DNA of 5,154 nucleotides. Origin: Candidatus Pelagibacter sp. TMED196. Its GTDB lineage: Bacteria > Pseudomonadota > Alphaproteobacteria > Pelagibacterales > Pelagibacteraceae. The notes beneath the pieces were generated by a model, which was given only the letters and a program-made list of their open reading frames with translations, had not been told where the DNA came from and made no database searches. Positions 1 to 4,862 of this stretch are shown here, piece after piece. Location: NCBI GenBank assembly GCA_002171925.1, contig NHIT01000021.1, positions 15,051 to 20,204 on the forward strand, in the 5' to 3' direction. Within the stretch, counting starts at the first letter, position 1. Each line of letters opens with the position of its first letter. The position numbers and the translations under genes are program-made.

Positions 1-278
1 TTATTACTTTTTAAAATTGTATTTACTGATCGAGTCTCTTTTGCAACATCAGATAATTCATCCAGATGTGGAATAACAACATTTTTAAATGGCACGGTCA
101 CATTTATTCCATTGATTTTATTGTCCCTTAAATCATTAATGACATCTTTAATATTATTTTTTTCTAATTTTCGTTTTTCATAAGTTGCGTTTAAATTATA
201 CTTTTTTATCCAGAAGTTGTGTATCAGTGGCGATAGCGAATGATCTATTGGATTTCCTATTACTAAGTATTTCTTCAT
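1..278 (-). CDS. aroE: Shikimate dehydrogenase, N-terminal part (3' end outside window)
   Basis: AroE reduces 3-dehydroshikimate to shikimate with NADPH in the cytosolic shikimate pathway to aromatic amino acids. The start ATG is at 278-276, and 92 codons are read before the window ends. The N-terminal substrate-binding domain is clear: GNPIDHSLSP (residues 8-17) carries the shikimate-binding serines S14 and S16, NVTVPFK (59-65) carries the catalytic lysine K65, and NTI begins at N86. From memory these fall at the same numbers as S14, S16, K65 and N86 of E. coli AroE, so the start is well supported. The catalytic Asp (about residue 102) and the NADP-binding domain lie beyond the left edge. 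The start codon overlaps the maf stop as ATGA, which suggests translational coupling. No strong Shine-Dalgarno is visible, only a GAAAAG-like stretch. Identity is very secure; whether the full gene is intact cannot be judged. Confidence 0.96.
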   Translation of the reverse strand, partial: MKKYLVIGNPIDHSLSPLIHNFWIKKYNLNATYEKRKLEKNNIKDVINDLRDNKINGINVTVPFKNVVIPHLDELSDVAKETRSVNTILKSN

Positions 279-856
279 TTTAAACTTTTCAGGTATTCTA
301 TAATTTTTTTTACTGGTAGTCCCATGATTGAATTTTCATCACCCTCTATTTTGGAAAATAACGATTTTCCATCAGCTTCTATTTGATATACGCCATATGC
401 GAATAAATCTTCATCTTTTATTTTATTTAAATAAGATTTTAATTGAATATCATCAAGCTCTTTCATAGTAAGAGATGATGTATCAGTATAATTCCAAATC
501 ATTGCTGCATTTTTTGATATACAAACAGAGCTTATAAGACTGTGATTTTTTCCACTTAGTTTTTTTAATATACTCAGGGCTTCTTCTCTGGTTTTTGGTT
601 TAGAAATCAACTTGCCGCCGCAATCTATAACACTATCAGCACCTAGCACTATCTGGTCTGGGTTGTTCGAGCTTACTTTGTTGGCCTTAAGTTCTGCAAG
701 ATTTTTTGATATCAGCATTGGTGTGGCGCCTTCGGCGATCAAAGAAACTTTTACTTCTTCTTCGTTCACGTTTGATCCAATAACCTCATTTTCAATATTA
801 TTTGCATCTAAAATTTTTTTTCTTACTCCACTTTTTGAAGCTAAAATAATTTTCAT
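275..856 (-). CDS. maf: Maf family nucleoside triphosphate pyrophosphatase
   Basis: Maf proteins hydrolyse non-canonical or modified nucleoside triphosphates (dTTP/UTP or m7GTP, depending on subgroup) to the monophosphate and pyrophosphate in the cytosol. The 193 residues fit the usual 190-205. Family motifs appear in order: LASKSGVRKKIL (5-16, the usual LAS.SPRR element, here with G-V in place of P-R), LGADSVI (71-77, with D74 as the presumed catalytic acid), SKP (85-87), LSGKNH (100-105), YGVYQIE (154-160) and EGDENSIMGLP (171-181). The substrate subgroup cannot be assigned with confidence: the phosphate-binding loop is less canonical than usual. The gene overlaps the upstream DUF299 gene by ATGA at 853-856 and the downstream aroE by ATGA at 275-278, so it is the middle cistron of a coupled operon. 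The maf-aroE pairing is common in alphaproteobacteria. Confidence 0.95.
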   Translation of the reverse strand: MKIILASKSGVRKKILDANNIENEVIGSNVNEEEVKVSLIAEGATPMLISKNLAELKANKVSSNNPDQIVLGADSVIDCGGKLISKPKTREEALSILKKLSGKNHSLISSVCISKNAAMIWNYTDTSSLTMKELDDIQLKSYLNKIKDEDLFAYGVYQIEADGKSLFSKIEGDENSIMGLPVKKIIEYLKSLK

Positions 857-1674
857 TTTTTTTTCTTAATTTCAAATATCTTTATTATAGACGCTGCTGT
901 TTCCTCTACAGATCTTCGTGTTACATCTATTGTGGGCCAACTAAACTGCTTGAACATTTTTTTTGAATTTTCAACCTCAATTTTTATCGTTTCAATATCT
1001 GTGTAAGCCTTCAAGTCTATTGATTGATTTACGCTAGCTCGCGTTTTCCTTATTTCAGACAATCTCTCTGAATCAGCTATTAGACCAACAACACAATATT
1101 TAGAAAAATTTTTTTTTAGTGTGGTTGGTATCTGTTGGTCGAGAACTAGTGGTATATTTAATGTTTTATAGCCTCGGTTTGCTAAATAGATTGATGTTGG
1201 TGTTTTGCTAGTTCTACTTACACCTAATAAAATAATATCTGCTTCATTTATATCTTCCGTTTTTTTTCCATCATCATGGGACATTGTGAATTGTATTGCT
1301 TCTATTCTTTTATAATAATCTTCATCCAAAACGTGTTGCGCACTTGGTTTGTGTATGGCTTTTTGATTAAGTAATTTAGAGAAACTTAAAATTAGGTTTC
1401 CTAAAACCCCAAAACAAGGGATGTTGCTTTTAAGACTTTCTGAAGCCAGATATTTAGCTAATTTTGTATCTACGACTGTGTATAAAACAATTGTATTTTT
1501 TTTTCCTTTATATTCGTTGAGAACCTTGTCTATTTGTTGTTCGGTTCTGATAAAAACATATTCTTTTTTATCATACTGAAAGCTTGCAAACTGAGATTGT
1601 ATAGCAAGGAAAATTCTTCCGAGTGTTTCTCCGGTTGAGTCTGATATTAAAATTATCTGATATTTTCCTGTCAT
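853..1674 (-). CDS. Pyruvate, phosphate dikinase regulatory protein (DUF299; PDRP/PSRP family)
   Basis: This family contains bifunctional ADP-dependent Ser/Thr kinase / Pi-dependent pyrophosphorylases. They switch pyruvate phosphate dikinase (PDRP) or PEP synthase (PSRP) off and on by phosphorylating a threonine of the target, controlling pyruvate/PEP interconversion. The 273 residues match the family length. The N-terminus has SDSTGET (11-17), HDDG lies at 133-136, the nucleotide-binding P-loop GVSRTSKTPTS is at 151-161, and a conserved C-terminal DVTRRSVEETA is at 250-260. The TSKTP form of the P-loop and the following RGYKTLNIPLV resemble the dikinase-type regulators more than the E. coli PEP synthase type (ydiA/ppsR), which has a C-G in the loop as I recall it; this is a moderate inference. 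It is the first gene of the leftward operon, preceded by the 273-bp divergent region, with no strong Shine-Dalgarno. It is the homologue of Rickettsia RP001, the gene that flanks the origin in Caulobacter and Rickettsia. Confidence 0.95.
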   Translation of the reverse strand: MTGKYQIILISDSTGETLGRIFLAIQSQFASFQYDKKEYVFIRTEQQIDKVLNEYKGKKNTIVLYTVVDTKLAKYLASESLKSNIPCFGVLGNLILSFSKLLNQKAIHKPSAQHVLDEDYYKRIEAIQFTMSHDDGKKTEDINEADIILLGVSRTSKTPTSIYLANRGYKTLNIPLVLDQQIPTTLKKNFSKYCVVGLIADSERLSEIRKTRASVNQSIDLKAYTDIETIKIEVENSKKMFKQFSWPTIDVTRRSVEETAASIIKIFEIKKKK

Positions 1675-1746
1675 TAATTCTGTTGATTAATTTATAATAA
1701 TTAATAGATATAAATATAGATTAATAAAACTACCTTTTTTATTCAT

Positions 1747-1757
1747 GTTAAATTAAC
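1747..1757. repeat. Short palindrome GTTAA-A-TTAAC
   Basis: Two 5-bp arms are perfectly complementary around a single A, 73 bp upstream of the DUF299 start codon. It could be an operator or origin-protein site, but A+T-rich palindromes this short arise easily by chance. It does not match the TTAA-N7-TTAA spacing of Caulobacter CtrA sites. Confidence 0.2.
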
Positions 1758-1810
1758 AAGTTACAAACAATTTATCCTATGTTTATAATTTTATAACTTT
1801 TATTCAAGAT

Positions 1811-1819
1811 TGTGTATAA
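1811..1819 (-). promoter_or_regulatory. DnaA box, perfect match
   Basis: The plus strand reads TGTGTATAA, which is TTATACACA on the minus strand, an exact match to the TTATNCACA consensus for the initiator DnaA. Assuming 80% A+T, I estimate only about a 2% chance of such a match on either strand in a region of this length. It sits in the middle of the hemE/DUF299 gap. Confidence 0.65.
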
Positions 1820-1831
1820 TCGCTTAATTTC

Positions 1832-1847
1832 AGGTAATTTGTAACCT
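1832..1847. repeat. Small imperfect inverted repeat AGGTAA / TAACCT between the two DnaA-type boxes
   Basis: Arms 1832-1837 and 1842-1847 pair with one mismatch around a TTTG centre. The right arm's TAACCTA heptamer (1842-1848) recurs directly at 1905-1911, 63 bp downstream. It is one of the least A+T-rich spots in the gap and could be a protein-binding site; no regulator can be named. Confidence 0.25.
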
Positions 1848-1863
1848 ACTAAATGTATAAAAA

Positions 1864-1872
1864 TGTAGATAA
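1864..1872 (-). promoter_or_regulatory. DnaA-box-like site (8/9)
   Basis: The plus strand reads TGTAGATAA (TTATCTACA on the minus strand), one mismatch from TTATCCACA. It has the same orientation as the perfect box and starts 53 bp from it, about five helical turns. On its own it would be unconvincing. Confidence 0.4.
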
Positions 1873-1898
1873 ATGGCAAATTATGCTAATCATAGTAA

Positions 1899-1927
1899 CT
1901 AACATAACCTATTACATCAATTATAAT
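1899..1927 (+). promoter_or_regulatory. Candidate sigma-70-type promoter for hemE
   Basis: CTAACA (1899-1904, 4/6 to TTGACA), a 17-bp spacer and a perfect TATAAT (1922-1927) predict transcription starting near 1934, leaving a leader of only about 14 nt before the ATG. A second TATAAT at 1935-1940, with ATTACA (1911-1916) 18 bp upstream, would start at about 1947-1948 and give an essentially leaderless hemE mRNA. TATAAT-like hexamers are frequent in such A+T-rich DNA, so confidence is modest. Confidence 0.4.
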
Positions 1928-1949
1928 TTAAATTTATAATATATATTAT
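1919..1949. other. 31-bp A/T-only tract (possible DNA unwinding element, overlapping the hemE promoter and start codon)
   Basis: No G or C occurs from 1919 to the second base of the hemE start codon. The tract includes the palindrome AATTTAAATT (1925-1934) and two TATAAT hexamers (1922-1927 and 1935-1940). It lies at the hemE edge of the candidate origin, where an easily melted element would be useful for replication opening or for promoter melting. Composition is directly seen; function is inferred. Confidence 0.35.
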
Positions 1950-2958
1950 GAGTAAACTATTAGACTGTATAATAAATAAAAAAACTTCTGGTAAGCCTGT
2001 TTGGTTTATGAGACAAGCTGGTAGATATTTACCTGAATTCAGAAAAATTAGGAGTCAAAATAAGGATTTTATCAAGTTATGTTTAAACCCAGACTTAGTG
2101 AGAGAAATTACACTACAACCCATAAATAGATTTAAACTAGATGCTGCAATAATTTTTTCTGATATTTTAATAATACCATATGGATTAAACCAAAAGGTTG
2201 AATTTAAAAAAGGATTTGGTCCTTCCTTAGGGGAAATTAAATTTAAAGAAATAGGAAACTTTAATAAGCAAGATTTTATCAATCGTGTTTCTCCAGTGTA
2301 CAAAGGAATAGAGGAAACTAAAAAAAAACTAAAAAAAACTAACCTTATCGGTTTTGCTGGAGCACCGTGGACGCTTTTGGTTTATATGATTAATAAAGAG
2401 TCTCCAAAAAAAAATTTCAATATAAAAAATTTTTTTAATGACGAGGAAGGTCTATTAATACTTATGCTAAAAATTGAAGAATTTATATACCTACATTTAA
2501 AAAAACAGATTGAGGCGGGAGCTGACACTATACAAATATTTGACTCTTGGGCGGGCTTGCTTCCAGAAAACAAGATAAAGAAATTCTGCATAGACCCAAC
2601 ACAGAGATTAGTTGAAAAATTGAAAAAACTTGGACAACCAATAATTTGTTTTCCAAGAGGAATAAATAAGAAATATGAAGAATTTTGTAAAATAGTTAAA
2701 CCAGACTGTATAAGCATTGACTACGATATTGAACCGTCCTGGATTTTAGAAAAAGCCAACGGTATACCGATACAAGGAGGTCTCGACCCTAAGATTTTAT
2801 TGGGCCCCATAGAGGATTTGAAAAAGAATATTATGAAATACCTTTCAACTTTTTCAAATTATCCATATATTTTTAATTTAGGACACGGGGTGCTTCCAGA
2901 AACAAAGCCAGAAACTATAGATTTTATTGTTAAATTTATAAGAGAAAAAAATGATTAA
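1948..2958 (+). CDS. hemE: Uroporphyrinogen decarboxylase
   Basis: HemE removes the four acetate carboxyl groups of uroporphyrinogen III to give coproporphyrinogen III, a cofactor-free cytosolic step of haem synthesis. The 336 residues are close to the usual 340-355. The signature PVWFMRQAGRYLPEFR (17-32) holds the substrate-carboxylate arginines R22 and R26, and FSD at 70-72 gives the catalytic aspartate D72. GFAGAPWTLLVY (135-146) ends in the active-site tyrosine Y146, IFDSWAG (197-203) has the conserved S200, IQGGLDP lies at 275-281, and NLGHGVLPETKPE (310-322) has the conserved H313. Nothing essential is missing. No in-frame start exists upstream (a stop lies at 1924-1926), and no Shine-Dalgarno precedes the ATG. 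Its last 8 bp overlap the next gene, so the two are probably co-translated. Divergent placement opposite the DUF299 gene is the classical alphaproteobacterial origin-region arrangement. Confidence 0.98.
   Translation: MSKLLDCIINKKTSGKPVWFMRQAGRYLPEFRKIRSQNKDFIKLCLNPDLVREITLQPINRFKLDAAIIFSDILIIPYGLNQKVEFKKGFGPSLGEIKFKEIGNFNKQDFINRVSPVYKGIEETKKKLKKTNLIGFAGAPWTLLVYMINKESPKKNFNIKNFFNDEEGLLILMLKIEEFIYLHLKKQIEAGADTIQIFDSWAGLLPENKIKKFCIDPTQRLVEKLKKLGQPIICFPRGINKKYEEFCKIVKPDCISIDYDIEPSWILEKANGIPIQGGLDPKILLGPIEDLKKNIMKYLSTFSNYPYIFNLGHGVLPETKPETIDFIVKFIREKND
2317..2340 (+). repeat. Near-tandem poly-A repeat inside hemE
   Basis: CT followed by nine A (2318-2328), CT followed by eight A (2329-2338), then CT again. 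It encodes the lysine-rich TKKKLKKT (residues 124-131) in a surface-type linker before the GFAGAP motif. Adjacent long A runs are potential sites of replication or polymerase slippage; the reading frame here is intact. Confidence 0.6.
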
Positions 2959-4081
2959 GCAAAAAATATGCGTAATTGGGAACGGACTAACTGGACTTAC
3001 AACCGCATTGGTTCTTGGTAAACTTAATTTAAATGTTCATTTAATTGCAGCTCCTGATAAAAAAAAGAGAAAAGACATAAGAACTACAGCTATTTCTGAA
3101 AGTAATTATAAAAGTTTGATCGATTTTGTTGGCAAAAAATACTCCAAAATTTTTTTTCAATCCAAAGAAATAGATCTTTACAAAGAACATTCTAGTGAGA
3201 TTAAGCACTTTATGAATTTATCAAATAAAGATAAAAATTTAATGTTCTTGTTTCAAAATGAAATTTTAAAGAAAATAATTCAAAAAAAAATAAATACGTA
3301 CAAAAATTTAAAAATATATTATAAAAAAGTTAGAAAAATAGACGTTGAAAAAAATAAGGTTCTTTTTGCAAATAAAAATTTTAGTTATGATGCTATATTT
3401 GTTTGTACAGGCAGCAAATCAGAAATTATTCAAAATATATTTGGGGATAGATTTATTGAGAGAAAAGCAGATGAGATCGCCTTCACATCAATTGTGAACC
3501 ATAATTCAAATATATTAAATGCAAAGCAATTTTTCTTAAAAGAAGGACCAATGGCCATACTTCCTTTGAACAAAAATAAATTCTCTCTCGTGTGGAGTGT
3601 AAGTAGCAGATTTAAAAACAAAAACTCTGCTCCTATTATAATCAAGAAACTTAAGGAAATTCTAAAATTCAAAAGTAATTTCACAATCTCCAAAGTGGAT
3701 TGTTTTCCAATATCATTTAAATTCAGATCAAACTTTAACAAGAAAAATATTTTATTACTTGGAGAAGGATCATATAATGTTCACCCAGTAGCAGGACAAG
3801 GGTTTAACTTGATTTTGAGAGATATTTTTTATTTAAATAGCAAAATTAACGAATACATAACAAACGGTATTCAAATCAGAGATTCATTATTTATAGATGA
3901 ATATTTAAAACAAAGGAAACCAGAAAACCTTCTTTTCGGTTTGGGTATAAATTTTGTAAATAACTTTTTTAAATTTAATAAAATTACCGAGCCTATAAAA
4001 AAAATTATACTAAAAGATATAAATAAATTTAATGTTCTAAAAGATATTAGTTTAAGGGTTTCTAACAAGGGAATATTTTAA
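2951..4081 (+). CDS. UbiH/UbiF/COQ6-family FAD-dependent hydroxylase (probable ubiquinone biosynthesis)
   Basis: Family members are flavoprotein monooxygenases that add hydroxyl groups to the aromatic ring of ubiquinone precursors; alphaproteobacteria use UbiH/UbiF/UbiL/UbiM-type variants of differing ring-position specificity. The 376 residues are slightly below the usual 380-410. The N-terminal dinucleotide-binding motif is VIGNGLTGLTTA (8-19), followed by the FAD-contacting RTTAIS (44-49), YDAIFVCTG (146-154), a P-L-N-K-N-K-F-S-L-V-W strand (205-215) and the second FAD motif GEGSYNVHPVAGQG (271-284), then Y-L-K-Q-R (318-322). In the second FAD motif the usual GDAAH is GEGSY, so the ribityl-contacting Asp is Glu; the HP-AGQG core is kept. 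The ATG lies inside the end of hemE (8-bp overlap) behind a weak GAGA, which implies coupling. Haem and quinone synthesis together supply the respiratory chain. The ring position cannot be assigned from sequence, and another substrate is possible. Confidence 0.87.
   Translation: MIKQKICVIGNGLTGLTTALVLGKLNLNVHLIAAPDKKKRKDIRTTAISESNYKSLIDFVGKKYSKIFFQSKEIDLYKEHSSEIKHFMNLSNKDKNLMFLFQNEILKKIIQKKINTYKNLKIYYKKVRKIDVEKNKVLFANKNFSYDAIFVCTGSKSEIIQNIFGDRFIERKADEIAFTSIVNHNSNILNAKQFFLKEGPMAILPLNKNKFSLVWSVSSRFKNKNSAPIIIKKLKEILKFKSNFTISKVDCFPISFKFRSNFNKKNILLLGEGSYNVHPVAGQGFNLILRDIFYLNSKINEYITNGIQIRDSLFIDEYLKQRKPENLLFGLGINFVNNFFKFNKITEPIKKIILKDINKFNVLKDISLRVSNKGIF
4067..4072 (+). promoter_or_regulatory. Ribosome binding site supporting a TTG start for the BKACE gene
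   Basis: AAGGGA lies within the last codons of the preceding hydroxylase gene, 10 nt before TTG at 4083. It is the best Shine-Dalgarno-like sequence noticed in the window, and it decides the start: there is no in-frame ATG upstream (a stop lies at 4053-4055). The next ATG, at 4119, would cut off the first beta-strand. Confidence 0.55.
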
Positions 4082-4082
4082 T

Positions 4083-4862
4083 TTGGATTATTTCAAGCCA
4101 AAACATTTGCCTAGTCTGATGGTGGCCCCGAATGGAGCAAGACCCATGAAAAAAGACCATCCCAAAGTTCCAATGACAATCTCTGAAATTGTAAAAACAG
4201 GTCAAGCTTGTTACAACTCCGGAGCGGACGCTATTCACTTTCATATTAGAAATGAAAATGGACAACATGTTCTAGATTCTGGCTTGTGCAAGGAAGCATT
4301 GAGCGAACTTCATAAAAAAGTTCCTAAAATGCATTTACAAATTACAACGGAAGCTGTTGGAAAATATTCTCCACCTGAAATGCGAAAGTTAGCCTACGAA
4401 GTGTTACCTCCGGGTATATCGATTGCAGTCAGGGAAATGATACCATCAAGAAAACCTGAATTAGAGGATATCAAGATCTATCAAAAACTGCATGAAGCAG
4501 GCACAAAAGTTCAACATATATGTTATGAGCCAGAGGATTTAGATCTTCTTTCAGATGTTTTAAAAAAATCAAAACTTTTAGATACAAGAGTTTGGTGCAT
4601 GTTCACTATAGGTCACTACTCAGGCAAAGTAAGTGATCCTGAAAAAATTACATTTTTTTTAAAAAAACTTAAAGATCACAATTTAATCGTAGATTGGGCG
4701 GTATGTGCTTTTTCAAAAGAGGAAATCCCCTGTCTCAAAACAGCAATTAAACTTGGTGGCAAAATTAGAGTTGGTTTTGAAAATTCTCTTTTAATGCCAG
4801 ATGGAAGTATAGCCCCTGATAACGAAACTAAAGTTAAAGCGGCAAAGATTCTATTTGGTTAA
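4083..4862 (+). CDS. Beta-keto acid cleavage enzyme (BKACE, DUF849; 3-keto-5-aminohexanoate cleavage enzyme family)
   Basis: BKACE enzymes are zinc-dependent TIM-barrel proteins that condense a beta-keto acid with acetyl-CoA, giving acetoacetate and a new acyl-CoA. The founding member, Kce, acts in lysine fermentation, but the family covers many substrates. The 259 residues are at the short end of the usual 270-310. Visible elements are APNGAR (15-20), the zinc pair HFH (H52, H54), QITTEAVGKYSPPE (86-99), the loop VREMIPS (116-122), VQHICYEPED (133-142) and RVGFEN (229-234). R229 and E233 match the Kce Arg/zinc-ligand Glu spacing. As I recall Kce, a Glu binding the substrate amino group sits where R20 is here, and an Asp follows the zinc Glu where N234 is. 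This argues against 3-keto-5-aminohexanoate as substrate; the true substrate is unknown. The start is TTG, 1 bp after the hydroxylase stop, so it is probably the third cistron of the hemE operon. Its end overlaps the convergent monooxygenase gene by 29 bp. Confidence 0.88.
   Translation: MDYFKPKHLPSLMVAPNGARPMKKDHPKVPMTISEIVKTGQACYNSGADAIHFHIRNENGQHVLDSGLCKEALSELHKKVPKMHLQITTEAVGKYSPPEMRKLAYEVLPPGISIAVREMIPSRKPELEDIKIYQKLHEAGTKVQHICYEPEDLDLLSDVLKKSKLLDTRVWCMFTIGHYSGKVSDPEKITFFLKKLKDHNLIVDWAVCAFSKEEIPCLKTAIKLGGKIRVGFENSLLMPDGSIAPDNETKVKAAKILFG

Larger units (their letters stand above)
1675..1947. other. Candidate chromosomal replication origin (oriC) in the hemE / DUF299 divergent intergenic region
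   Basis: This is the only sizeable gap in the window: 273 bp, about 82% A+T by my count (48 G/C). It holds a perfect DnaA box at 1811-1819, an 8/9 box at 1864-1872, weaker 7/9 matches at 1681-1689, 1739-1747 and 1800-1808, and a 31-bp A/T-only stretch at 1919-1949 that could serve for unwinding. The flanking genes are transcribed away from it. In Caulobacter crescentus and Rickettsia prowazekii the origin lies between hemE and this same DUF299 gene, and hemE also flanks origins in Sinorhizobium and Wolbachia. Seen here: gene context, boxes and composition. Inferred: origin function. Weak boxes are expected by chance in DNA this A+T-rich, so the case rests on synteny plus the two good boxes. 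The region must also carry the divergent promoters. Confidence 0.62.

Noticed and set aside
612..869. Plus-strand open frame of 85 codons opposite maf
   Set aside because: Antisense to a clear Maf coding region with all family motifs; its translation has no recognisable motif and no ribosome binding site was seen.
1772..1780. TTATCCTAT as another DnaA box
   Set aside because: Only 6/9 to TTATCCACA; mismatches fill the conserved ACA end, and such partial matches are expected by chance at 82% A+T.
1674..1931. CtrA-type binding sites (TTAA-N7-TTAA) as in the Caulobacter origin
   Set aside because: Several TTAA tetramers are present, but I found no pair with the required 11-bp start-to-start spacing.
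1675..1947. tRNA, small RNA or riboswitch in the divergent gap
   Set aside because: The region is too A+T-rich, with no stable stem clusters, no T-loop-like GTTCRA sequence and no recognisable riboswitch core.
2055..2717. Two minus-strand open frames (2055-2303 and 2382-2717) opposite hemE
   Set aside because: They mirror the conserved hemE coding frame; their translations are low-complexity, Ser/Phe/Ile-rich shadows typical of A+T-rich genes.
3430..4268. Minus-strand open frames opposite the UbiH-like and BKACE genes (3430-3741, 3871-4068, 4062-4268)
   Set aside because: Shadows of well-supported genes with no family motifs of their own.
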